From: Bacillota bacterium
GTDB taxonomy: Bacteria > Bacillota > Clostridia > Christensenellales > Aristaeellaceae
Length of the DNA stretch: 16,332 bases
NCBI GenBank assembly: GCA_023395615.1
Contig: JAEWYP010000032.1
Coordinates: forward strand, 1 to 16,332
Direction of reading: 5' to 3'
Shown: positions 7,879-14,250 of the stretch, in pieces
How positions within the stretch are numbered: the stretch's first letter is position 1
Layout of the letters: every line of letters starts with the position of its first letter
Program-made: the position numbers and the translations under genes
The notes under the pieces: generated by a model
The model's database searches: none
Told to the model about the DNA's origin: nothing
What the model saw: the letters and a program-made list of their open reading frames with translations, nothing else

Positions 7879-9420
7879 ATGGGTTTTGTTCATGCGAATG
7901 GAACGCGGCTGGAACGGAACGGCAATCCTGTGCTGCTGCGCGGGTTTGGGCTAGGCGGCTGGCTGCTGCCCGAAGGATACATGTGGAAACTGCCTTCTCC
8001 CTGCGACCGCCCGCGCCGAATGGAGGCGCTGGTAACGCGCCTGTGCGGGTCGGAGTACGCCCAAACGTTCTGGCAGCGCTATCTGGATCGCTATATTACC
8101 GAGGGTGACTTTGCGTGGATCGCCGGCGAGGGCTTCAACTGCGTGCGCCTGCCCATCAACGCACGTCACCTGAGCGACGGGCGGGCATGGCCGTACATCG
8201 ACGCCTGTGTGCAATGGGGCAAACAGCACGGCGTTTTTGTGATGCTGGATATGCACGGCGCACCGGGTGGGCAAACCGGGCAGAACATTGACGATTGCGA
8301 GTACGACCAGCCGGAGCTGTTTCAAAACCCGGCCTTTCAGGACGAGCTGATCGCCTGCTGGCAGGCGCTGGCCCGCCGCTACCGGGACGAAGAAACCGTG
8401 GCGGGGTACGACCTGCTTAACGAACCGCTGCCCAACTTTTTCGCGCAGTACAACGCGCAGCTGCTTCCCCTGTACCGTCGGCTGGCAGCCGCAATCCGGC
8501 AGGTGGATACACGCCATCTGCTGGTTTTGGAAGGGCTGCACTGGGCTACCGATTTTTCCGTGTTCGACCCTCTGCGGGAAGAGCCGCTGGACGATAACCT
8601 GATGCTACAGTTTCACAAATACTGGTCGGAACCAGACGAGGAGAGCATTCGCCCCTTCCTGAGCTGCGCCGAAACGCTCAACCTGCCGCTGTTCGCGGGG
8701 GAGAGCGGCGAAAACAATCTGGACTGGTACGCGGCGGCTTTCTCGATGTACGAACGCTGTAACGTGAGCTGGTCGTTCTGGTCCTACAAAAAAATGGCGT
8801 GCGACAATTCGCCCGTCACGTTCGCCCAGCCGGAAGGGTGGGAAAAAATCCAGGCCTGCGCGGCGGGCGGAACAATCCCGAAGGTGGAGGCGACGCGCAT
8901 TTTTGACGCGTTCCTGGCCAGCCTGCAAAACGCGACGCATAACCACGCGGTGCTCCGGGCGCTCACCCGGCGCGCGCCCCTGTGCCTGCCCGCCGAACAT
9001 TTCGATGCGTGCGTGGGGCATTCCCCGCGGGAGGGCACGGCGGACTATCGCACGGGCGAACCGGTCCGCATCGTATTCGCCAACGGGCGCGCCGGAAAGG
9101 TCAATTTCGACCGCAATGCCGGGCAACCCCAGCCGCCGGAAGAAAACCTTCAGGTGTTGCTGGCTCCGGGAGAAACGGTGCGCTACGGATTTGCGGCGGA
9201 TAAACCCTGCAAGGTCACGGCGCTGTGCCGGGGCGTAGGCACCCTGTTCATGCAGGGGGACGGGCAGGAGCGGCGTTTTCCGCTGGTCTCCGGCTGGCAG
9301 ACGGTCGGTATCACTGTTCCTCCCGCCGGTGGGAAGCTGCTGGTTTCGCTTACCTGCGAAGCGGGCGAGATAACGCTGGAAGAAATCGCGGCGGAACCTG
9401 CGCCCGAGGCCGCGCTGTAA
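7879..9420 (+). CDS. Glycoside hydrolase family 5 (cellulase-like) with extra C-terminal domain, cytoplasmic
   Basis: A 513-residue protein. Residues 1 to about 345 form a GH5 (clan GH-A) barrel: RGFGLGGW (21-28), CVRLPI (88-93), VMLDMHGAPGGQ (121-132), acid/base E182 in DLLNEPLP, and nucleophile E275 in FAGESGEN. The aromatic WSFWSYKKM (298-306) lines the site. Residues about 365-505 look like beta-sandwich sequence (alternating hydrophobics, no cysteine clusters) that I cannot assign; it may be an accessory or carbohydrate-binding module. There is no signal peptide, so the enzyme should hydrolyse imported beta-linked oligosaccharides. The RBS AAAGGGGTGA (7865-7874) overlaps the permease stop codon. 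It is the last gene of the transporter operon. The GH5 subfamily and substrate are not recognised; endo- or exo-glucosidase and glucocerebrosidase-like activities are all possible. Confidence 0.87.
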   Translation: MGFVHANGTRLERNGNPVLLRGFGLGGWLLPEGYMWKLPSPCDRPRRMEALVTRLCGSEYAQTFWQRYLDRYITEGDFAWIAGEGFNCVRLPINARHLSDGRAWPYIDACVQWGKQHGVFVMLDMHGAPGGQTGQNIDDCEYDQPELFQNPAFQDELIACWQALARRYRDEETVAGYDLLNEPLPNFFAQYNAQLLPLYRRLAAAIRQVDTRHLLVLEGLHWATDFSVFDPLREEPLDDNLMLQFHKYWSEPDEESIRPFLSCAETLNLPLFAGESGENNLDWYAAAFSMYERCNVSWSFWSYKKMACDNSPVTFAQPEGWEKIQACAAGGTIPKVEATRIFDAFLASLQNATHNHAVLRALTRRAPLCLPAEHFDACVGHSPREGTADYRTGEPVRIVFANGRAGKVNFDRNAGQPQPPEENLQVLLAPGETVRYGFAADKPCKVTALCRGVGTLFMQGDGQERRFPLVSGWQTVGITVPPAGGKLLVSLTCEAGEITLEEIAAEPAPEAAL

Positions 9421-9458
9421 CCGCTACGGGCGGCAGTCCCCGGCAGCGCCATTCACAA

Positions 9459-9501
9459 AACAGGGCCGAACCGCGCTAATGGAACGCGATTCGGCCCTGT
9501 T
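9459..9501 (-). terminator. Terminator of the GH120 gene, shared by convergent GH5
   Basis: A 12-bp perfect stem (arms 9459-9470 and 9490-9501) has an inner CGCG/CGCG extension. On the minus strand the stem is followed by TTTTGTG, so it mainly serves the GH120 gene ending at 9524. On the plus strand the tail (GCCATCTCT) is poor, although the hairpin could still mark the end of the GH5 transcript. Confidence 0.75.
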
Positions 9502-9523
9502 GCCATCTCTCCCTTACTGGGGA

Positions 9524-11461
9524 TTATTCCTTCCAGAGCACCACACGGTTCCGGCCTTCGGCCAGAATGGCCAGCGGCCCGGGGAGTACCCGGTCGCCGC
9601 GATGCGCGCCCAGCAGGTCCACGCCGAAATCAATGGGCGATCCGTCCGTGTTTTCGTAATTCTCTTCGGTAATGCGGGGCATGCCCAGCCGCGCCGTGGT
9701 CGCGGGCGCGCAGGTGGCCTGCGCCAGCTCTGCGGGCACGTTCAGGATCAGGGAATAGGTGCCGTTTTCGCATTCCACTTCCGCGTCAATCACGCCGGAG
9801 CACCGCACTGCGGGCGTTTCCGCGCGGAAATTCGCGATGTTGCTGCCATAAGCGTTTCCGCATACATAAGCGGGTTGCGGCACCTTGTAAAACTTGCCCG
9901 CGTCGGTATTGCCCTCCGCCGCCAGCTGCACCGGATATTCTTCCAGCGTGGTGCAGCTGTCATACACGGCGCTGCCGAAATGCTCACCCTCGTCCAGACA
10001 GGGGCGTTCGCCCACGAACAGGTTGTTCATCAGGCGATCATCGCCGCCGTACACCACCGCGCAGCCCGCAGCCTGCGTGGAGTGCGCGAAGTGGTAGGGC
10101 GTGGCGCGGTCCAGCACGCTCTGGCGGTGGATATACCCGCAGATCAGGTTATGCACCATCGCCGTGCCCTGCGCCATGTTATCGAAAAAGTACGCCGAAG
10201 CGAACACGTTGTGATCCAGCAGGCAGGGGCCGTGCGATACTTCCACCATGATGTCCCGGTCGTTATGGTGGTACAGGTTGCGCGTCACGCGCGTGCCCTG
10301 CGCCTCCCAGTCCAGCCAGGTGCCCAGTGTGCAATGGTGGATGTTGTTGCGCGCGATTACCACGTCGATAGCCGCGTGCAGCTTGATGCCGCCGATTTCC
10401 CAGCCGAAAAACTCGTGCTTCACGGCGATGTTGTAGATATGGTTATGCTCAATCCGGCTGAACGCGCAGCCCATGTGGCCCACCACCGCGTTCTGGCCGC
10501 AATCGTGGATCACGTTGTCCCGCACGATGTGAGAACCGATCTTTTCCTTGCACCAGCCGGCCTGTAAGCCCAAAAAAACGGCTTCCATCTGGTACTGGTA
10601 ACCCGGCTTGCGGCCAAAGCGGGCGTACAGGTTATGTCCGGTCGTCGCTTCCTTGCCCAGGCTTACGGCGCTGCACTTTGCATCGTGCAGGTCGTTATGC
10701 TCGATGATCCACCCGCGGCTCCAGTGCGCGCCCACCATGCCGGGCTGATCCGCCGTCGGCGGCGTAAAGGGGCAGGCCGCCTGACAGATTTCAAACCCGC
10801 GCAGGGTGATGTAGTTGATGCCCACCTGCCGGGGGTAGAAGCAGCACTCACGCACGTTGATTTCCACCCGTTCGCGGTTGGGGTCGTATGCCTGAAAATT
10901 CGCGTACAGAGTAGTCGTTTTCTCGCCCACCTCGGCGTACCACTGGTACACGGTCTGCTCCGGATACAGTATCTTTTCCTGCGATTTCAGCGGGTGCTGG
11001 TAGCCCGTTTCCCGTCGTTCCGCTTTCAGCACGTCCTGATACGTTCTCGCCTCGTACAGCGAGGTTCCGTTCAGGTACACGTCGCCCGTGTGCAGGCGGT
11101 AGTCCTCGGGGCGGATCAGCCAGTCCCCTTCGATCGCCTCGGCAAACGGGTTCCAGTCGCCAAACAGGCTGTTTGGCAACGTTTTCTTCCACACGGTGCC
11201 TTCGGCTTTTTCCCAGCCCGTTACTTCTTCCGAGCCTTTGATGACCGCGTGCTCGCCGGGCGCAACTTCGTAGGTGACGCGGCAGGTATCGCTCAATCCG
11301 CCGTTGCGGGGGTCCACCCATTCGCGGTATTCGCCCCCATGCACCACCACGGTATCACCAGCCACCGCTACGGCCGCCGCATGGTTGATGGTTAAAAAGG
11401 GCTGTTCCGCCGTGCCGGCAGCGCGGTCGCTGCCCTGTTTGGACACATGATAAATCGCCAT
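9524..11461 (-). CDS. GH120 beta-xylosidase (right-handed beta-helix)
   Basis: A 645-residue protein that I recognise as close to XylC of Thermoanaerobacterium saccharolyticum, the founding GH120 beta-xylosidase. Shared landmarks from memory are YHVSKQGSD at the N-terminus, GDVYLNG (126-132), YANFQAYDPN (186-195), PPTADQPG (234-241), SAVSLGKEATTG (264-275), GYQYQMEAVF (287-296) and IKLHAAIDV (359-367). The XylC catalytic pair (nucleophile D382, acid/base E405, 23 residues apart) corresponds to D384 in WLDWEAQGTRV and E407 in VEVSHGP, also 23 apart. The fold is a parallel beta-helix with an inserted beta-sandwich. There is no signal peptide, so it should release xylose from short xylo-oligosaccharides inside the cell. 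The RBS GGGAGGG (11468-11474) is six bases before the ATG. Its promoter is at 11520-11548 and its terminator at 9459-9501, so it is transcribed alone, opposite to the transporter operon. Confidence 0.92.
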   Translation of the reverse strand: MAIYHVSKQGSDRAAGTAEQPFLTINHAAAVAVAGDTVVVHGGEYREWVDPRNGGLSDTCRVTYEVAPGEHAVIKGSEEVTGWEKAEGTVWKKTLPNSLFGDWNPFAEAIEGDWLIRPEDYRLHTGDVYLNGTSLYEARTYQDVLKAERRETGYQHPLKSQEKILYPEQTVYQWYAEVGEKTTTLYANFQAYDPNRERVEINVRECCFYPRQVGINYITLRGFEICQAACPFTPPTADQPGMVGAHWSRGWIIEHNDLHDAKCSAVSLGKEATTGHNLYARFGRKPGYQYQMEAVFLGLQAGWCKEKIGSHIVRDNVIHDCGQNAVVGHMGCAFSRIEHNHIYNIAVKHEFFGWEIGGIKLHAAIDVVIARNNIHHCTLGTWLDWEAQGTRVTRNLYHHNDRDIMVEVSHGPCLLDHNVFASAYFFDNMAQGTAMVHNLICGYIHRQSVLDRATPYHFAHSTQAAGCAVVYGGDDRLMNNLFVGERPCLDEGEHFGSAVYDSCTTLEEYPVQLAAEGNTDAGKFYKVPQPAYVCGNAYGSNIANFRAETPAVRCSGVIDAEVECENGTYSLILNVPAELAQATCAPATTARLGMPRITEENYENTDGSPIDFGVDLLGAHRGDRVLPGPLAILAEGRNRVVLWKE

Positions 11462-11519
11462 TGTTTTCCCTCCCGGTTGGTTTATTGTTTATTTGTTTTC
11501 GATCCGGATGTTCATTTGT

Positions 11520-11548
11520 AGTGTATCCGCAAACGAAAGAAACATCAA
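11520..11548 (-). promoter_or_regulatory. Candidate promoter of the GH120 gene
   Basis: On the minus strand: -35 TTGATG (11543-11548), a 17-bp spacer and -10 TACACT (11520-11525). The start would be near 11513, giving a leader of about 50 nt. An 8-bp palindrome (ATCCGGAT) just downstream of the -10 box is a possible but unsupported operator. Confidence 0.5.
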
Positions 11549-11649
11549 TATCCCACAGACCCGATTCGGTTTCATTATCCCGTCAGGTTCCGGTTTGCCG
11601 CCCGGGAAGATGGAGATAAACTGCAAACCCGCGTATTCACCGGCTCCGG

Positions 11650-11675
11650 CAGAGAGGACCGCCCCTCTGTTTTTT
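11650..11675 (+). terminator. Plus-oriented terminator with no obvious plus-strand gene
   Basis: CAGAGAGG (11650-11657) and CCCCTCTG (11662-11669) pair with one mismatch around loop ACCG, and six T's follow at once (11670-11675). This is a good intrinsic terminator on the plus strand only. On the minus strand the stem is followed by CCGGAGCC, so it cannot serve the lactonase gene that ends at 11692. Both flanking genes are on the minus strand. It may end an unannotated short plus-strand transcript, or block antisense transcription into the lactonase gene. Confidence 0.6.
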
Positions 11676-11691
11676 CTTTCGGAAACAGCTT

Positions 11692-12717
11692 TTATCCGTT
11701 GATAACGCACACCGGGGCCGGAATCCTGACGACGCTTAAGCATTCGCCGATGGACCCGTTCTCGGCGTCCAGCGCGAACAGCCGCACTTCGTCCGCCAGC
11801 TGATCGGCCACCAGCAGAAAACCGGGCACGATACAGAAATTACGCACTGCCTCCGCTCCGCAGGGAAAATACGTCCTTTGGGAAAGCGCGCCGTCGTCGC
11901 CGACTGTAAAGCGGATCAGGGTATCCGTTCCGCGTACCGAAGCGAAAAGATACCGGTTATCCGGCGTAAGGTGAATATCCGCCGCCAGACAGGTCCCGGG
12001 AGCTTGATCCAACAAGGCGCAGCGCTGCCGCAGCGTAAGCGTTCCTTCTGCGGCAGCATAATCAAACCGTAGCACCTGGCAGCTCAGCTCCGTAATCAGG
12101 TACGCATACCGCCCGTTTGGATGGAACACAAAATGCCGCGGGCCGTCGCCGGCCGGAACGGCTATATCGGTATGCGGTACAAGGCGTGTCCCCTCCGGCC
12201 GGAAAATACGCAGCTTATCGATGCCAAGGTCTGCTTCCACAAGGAACCTGCCCGCCGGGTCCGCCGTCAAGGAGTGCACATGCGGCCGTTCCTGCCGCGC
12301 GGGGTTTACGCCTTTTCCTTCGTTGGGCAGCCACTGCGTCTGTGCGCCATCGAGCGTTCCATCCGGGCGAAGGGCACAGGTGAGCACCCCTCCGCCCAGA
12401 TAACTGGCAAACGAAACCGCTTTGCCGTCGGGCCAGACACAGACATGGCAAAGCGCGGGATACGGCGCGTCGATCAACGCTGTGCGGGTCAGGGCTCCGT
12501 TCTCATCCATACGGAAAGACGCGATCGCCCCGCCGTTTTCCCGTTCGCTGACCGCATACAGGCAATCTCCTCTGCGCGCCAAAAAACTGGGGCTTTCCAG
12601 GCCTTCATAAGTCGGCCCGCATGATAATGCCGCCCGGCCGGGGTCCAGTTGAATCGTAAAAAGATCACCGCCGCCCCGCGAATAGGTACCCACGAAAAAC
12701 CGTTGTAACTTCGTCAT
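11692..12717 (-). CDS. Lactonase, 6-phosphogluconolactonase beta-propeller family (Pgl/YbhE type)
   Basis: A 341-residue seven-bladed beta-propeller lactonase. Family members hydrolyse 6-phosphoglucono-1,5-lactone in the oxidative pentose phosphate pathway, and some act on other sugar lactones. Visible family motifs: FVGTYSRGGG (8-17), LYAVSERENGG (53-63), SYLGGGVLTCALRPDGTL (105-122), RQERPHVHSL (141-150) with R141, H146 and H148 in the putative active site, EADLGIDKLRIFR (161-173), DGPRHFVFHPNGRYAYLITE (191-210) and TPDNRYLFASVRGTDT (251-266). The frame runs 40 codons further upstream, but GAGAGGGA (12723-12730) lies five bases before the ATG at 12717 and the family start (MTKLQRFFVGTY) fits there. 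No terminator or clear own promoter was found; it may be co-transcribed with the HxlR gene 126 bp upstream. The exact lactone is uncertain. Confidence 0.88.
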   Translation of the reverse strand: MTKLQRFFVGTYSRGGGDLFTIQLDPGRAALSCGPTYEGLESPSFLARRGDCLYAVSERENGGAIASFRMDENGALTRTALIDAPYPALCHVCVWPDGKAVSFASYLGGGVLTCALRPDGTLDGAQTQWLPNEGKGVNPARQERPHVHSLTADPAGRFLVEADLGIDKLRIFRPEGTRLVPHTDIAVPAGDGPRHFVFHPNGRYAYLITELSCQVLRFDYAAAEGTLTLRQRCALLDQAPGTCLAADIHLTPDNRYLFASVRGTDTLIRFTVGDDGALSQRTYFPCGAEAVRNFCIVPGFLLVADQLADEVRLFALDAENGSIGECLSVVRIPAPVCVING

Positions 12718-12722
12718 AGGAT

Positions 12723-12730
12723 TCCCTCTC
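12723..12730 (-). promoter_or_regulatory. RBS that sets the lactonase start
   Basis: On the minus strand GAGAGGGA lies five bases before the ATG at 12717. It favours this start over the GTG/ATG codons further upstream, whose translation (CKPRENVCSLRGG and similar) does not resemble the family. Confidence 0.65.
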
Positions 12731-12843
12731 TGTGTTGTTTGCGTCCGCATTCCGCCCCGCAGCGAACAAACATTTTCCCGCGGTTTACAGCTCACCGTCC
12801 GCATACGGAGATACTCCCCCGTCCCGCAAGCAGGCAAACGTCC

Positions 12844-13227
12844 TTAAACAGGCGTTTCCTTCTCCGGTGTCACCGGGCAATCCGGATTTTTTCCTGCGGC
12901 ATGGAGGTACTCGATGTATTCCTCTCCCCACTTGCCCAGTTCCGCCAGCACACCTTCAAATTTATGGCCAATCTCAGTCAGCGAATACTCCACCCGAGGC
13001 GGAATCTGGCAGTAATCCCGCCGGGCGATCAGGCCCTGATTTTCCAGCGTTTTTAGCTGTCGGGAAAGGGTGGTGTGCGTCATTTCTTCCGGCATCATAC
13101 GCTGCAGCTCGTTAAAACGCCGGGGCTCCTCCGATAAGAGATACAGAATATACATCGACCATTTTCCCGTTAGCACCTTCTGGGAGGTTACATAAGGGCA
13201 GATGCCCATCAATTTCCGATTTTCCAC
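12844..13227 (-). CDS. HxlR-family winged-helix transcriptional regulator
   Basis: A 127-residue DNA-binding protein. The HxlR signature is clear: CPYV near the N-terminus (10-13), LTGKWSMYILYLLSEEPRRFNEL (19-41), MMPEEMTHTTLSRQLKTLENQGLI (44-67) containing the recognition helix, and RVEYSLTEIGHKFEGVL (78-94). C10 sits where redox- or electrophile-sensing members (YodB, HypR) carry their conserved cysteine, so thiol-based sensing is plausible but inferred. I chose the GTG at 13227 because AAAGGA (13236-13241) lies eight bases upstream and the family begins about ten residues before the conserved cysteine; an ATG in the same frame at 13338 adds 37 unrelated residues. It diverges from the PPOX-fold gene at 13344, the usual arrangement for an HxlR regulator and its flavoprotein target, so it probably controls that gene and itself. 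Confidence 0.9.
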   Translation of the reverse strand: MENRKLMGICPYVTSQKVLTGKWSMYILYLLSEEPRRFNELQRMMPEEMTHTTLSRQLKTLENQGLIARRDYCQIPPRVEYSLTEIGHKFEGVLAELGKWGEEYIEYLHAAGKNPDCPVTPEKETPV

Positions 13228-13235
13228 AGTCGGTA

Positions 13236-13241
13236 TCCTTT
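13236..13241 (-). promoter_or_regulatory. RBS that sets the HxlR start at GTG
   Basis: AAAGGA on the minus strand is eight bases before GTG at 13225-13227. No comparable site precedes the ATG codon at 13338, which also lies inside the RBS region of the divergent gene. Confidence 0.7.
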
Positions 13242-13269
13242 CCGGTATCGGTATCAAAAATGATCGTAG

Positions 13270-13297
13270 TTTACTTTTGTATTCTACGCTATATACT
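13270..13297 (+). promoter_or_regulatory. Candidate promoter of the PPOX-fold gene
   Basis: -35 TTTACT (13270-13275), a 16-bp spacer and -10 TATACT (13292-13297). The start near 13304 leaves a leader of about 40 nt before the ATG at 13344. Short dyads TAC-N4-GTA (13272-13281) and TAC-N2-GTA (13299-13306) overlap the promoter and could be regulator contacts; this is speculative. Confidence 0.55.
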
Positions 13298-13309
13298 GTA
13301 CCTGTAACC

Positions 13310-13339
13310 ATTATATCATCAGGATCGGGAAGGAGCAAT
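13310..13339 (-). promoter_or_regulatory. Candidate promoter of the HxlR gene
   Basis: On the minus strand: -35 TTGCTC (13334-13339), an 18-bp spacer and a consensus -10 TATAAT (13310-13315), giving a leader of about 75 nt. An alternative pair is GTTACA (13303-13308) with TAGAAT (13281-13286), spacer 16. Either would make the two divergent promoters overlap or lie almost on top of each other. Confidence 0.45.
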
Positions 13340-13343
13340 CGTT

Positions 13344-13739
13344 ATGGATGAAATCGTTGCCTACCTTAAACAATGCGGTGCTTTCTATCTTGCCACCGTC
13401 GAGGGCGACCAGCCTCGCGTACGCCCGTTCGGAGCCGTATGCGCATTCGAGGGAAAACTTTACATCTGCACCAACAATCAAAAACGGGTTTATGCTCAAA
13501 TGCTAAGCAACCCGAAGGTGGAAATATCAGCGATGGCGCAGGGCGGCTGGCTTCGTCTGGAAGCGGAAGCCGTCCCCGACCATCGCCGCGAAGCCCGGGT
13601 TGCGATGCTAAAGGACAATGCGGGTTCTCTTTCCGGCATGTATTCGCCGGACGACAACCTGTTTGAGGTGCTGTATCTGAAAAATGCGGTGGCCAGCCTG
13701 AACACCTTCGGTAAGGAACCCCGGGTCATCCGGTTTTAA
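13344..13739 (+). CDS. Pyridoxamine 5'-phosphate oxidase-fold (flavin-binding) protein
   Basis: A 131-residue single-domain protein of the PPOX-like split-barrel family, whose members bind FMN or related flavins. Family-typical stretches are YLATVEGDQPRVRPFGAV (15-32), the first strands with the RVRPFG phosphate-binding turn; GKLYICTNNQKRVYAQMLSNPKVEIS (37-62); and WLRLEAEA (69-76). Length and strand pattern match small stand-alone members found in clostridia. Its enzymatic reaction is not known. The start is set by AAGGAG (13330-13335), eight bases before the ATG. It lies head-to-head with an HxlR regulator, so it is probably induced by redox or electrophile stress. The stop codon is inside the loop of its own terminator. 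Confidence 0.88.
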   Translation: MDEIVAYLKQCGAFYLATVEGDQPRVRPFGAVCAFEGKLYICTNNQKRVYAQMLSNPKVEISAMAQGGWLRLEAEAVPDHRREARVAMLKDNAGSLSGMYSPDDNLFEVLYLKNAVASLNTFGKEPRVIRF

Positions 13740-13755
13740 CAACCGGTTTTCTTTT
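13730..13755 (+). terminator. Terminator of the PPOX-fold gene, overlapping its stop codon
   Basis: CCGGTT (13730-13735) and AACCGG (13741-13746) flank a five-base loop that contains the TAA stop. TTTTCTTTT follows. The compact stem plus T tract makes a good intrinsic terminator. Confidence 0.75.
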
Positions 13756-13818
13756 CCGATTACGTCTTTTCACGCCCGTCAGCTCAGGTTTGCATCAGGG
13801 AAAACACCTGTATCGACC

Positions 13819-13847
13819 TTGCTTTTTCCACGCCTTTGCGTTATAGT
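13819..13847 (+). promoter_or_regulatory. Promoter of the 76-residue protein gene
   Basis: -35 TTGCTT (13819-13824), a 17-bp spacer and -10 TATAGT (13842-13847). The start near 13854 gives a very short leader of about 22 nt with the RBS at 13861-13868. The -10 box touches the left arm of a perfect inverted repeat (13833-13842 / 13856-13865). Confidence 0.65.
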
Positions 13848-13865
13848 CTATTCTCAACGCAAAGG
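13833..13865. repeat. Perfect 10-bp inverted repeat over promoter and RBS
   Basis: CCTTTGCGTT (13833-13842) and AACGCAAAGG (13856-13865) are exact inverse complements separated by 13 bp. The left arm ends at the first base of the -10 box; the right arm covers the start of the RBS. If transcription starts near 13854 the left arm is not transcribed, so it would act as a DNA operator. If it starts further upstream the hairpin would hide the RBS. Confidence 0.7.
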
Positions 13866-13875
13866 AGGATGACCG

Positions 13876-14106
13876 ATGAACGATCAGCATGCAACCATTG
13901 AGGAAATGACCGAGACCGCGTCCCAGAAAGAGAAGCGCGACCGGAAAAACTGGGTCGCATTCGTGGAAAGCGACGTCGTTAACTTTTTAACTCTGAACGG
14001 AATCGAAAAAATGACCATTGACGACGGCGAAGGCAACAAGGCAAAGCTGTCGCATCGCAAGGATGGCACCGTGTATGTGGAGTGCACGTCCAGCAACGTA
14101 CTGTAA
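13876..14106 (+). CDS. Small protein of unknown function, 76 residues
   Basis: I do not recognise the family. The coding call is solid: its own promoter, a near-perfect RBS (AAAGGAGG, 13861-13868) and a dedicated terminator. Residues 1-25 are charged and probably helical (MNDQHATIEEMTETASQKEK...). Residues about 26-41 (WVAFVESDVVNFLTLN) look like an amphipathic helix. Residues 42-72 look like short beta strands with turns (EKMTIDDGEGNKAKLSHRKDGTVYVEC). There is one cysteine near the end, no signal peptide and no membrane segment, so it is a soluble cytoplasmic protein. The neighbours (PPOX-fold protein, glutamate dehydrogenase) have separate transcripts and give no clear functional hint. Confidence 0.8.
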   Translation: MNDQHATIEEMTETASQKEKRDRKNWVAFVESDVVNFLTLNGIEKMTIDDGEGNKAKLSHRKDGTVYVECTSSNVL

Positions 14107-14124
14107 TATTCTAACGGAATTGGG

Positions 14125-14161
14125 CGAGGGGCCGGGCGCATGATACGCCCGGCCTCGTTTT
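14125..14161 (+). terminator. Terminator of the 76-residue protein gene
   Basis: A stem of GGCCGGGCG/CGCCCGGCC is extended by CGA/TCG past a two-G bulge. It is closed by a loop of about seven bases and followed by TTTT, then GATT. A strong intrinsic terminator. Confidence 0.8.
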
Positions 14162-14250
14162 GATTACCCGGATACCGCGTATACGAAATCAAGTTTTCCT
14201 ATGCGTTCCTGAAATACATGAAAAGAACAGACTCCCTTTCCATTTTCCGT

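Noticed and set aside
9479..10567. 362-codon plus-strand open frame opposite the GH120 gene
   Set aside because: Antisense shadow: its start lies inside the terminator hairpin and the translation resembles no protein family, while the minus-strand gene is a clear GH120 enzyme.
12718..13056. Plus-strand open frames opposite the HxlR gene
   Set aside because: No RBS and low-complexity Pro/Ser/Arg-rich translations; the minus-strand regulator is unambiguous.
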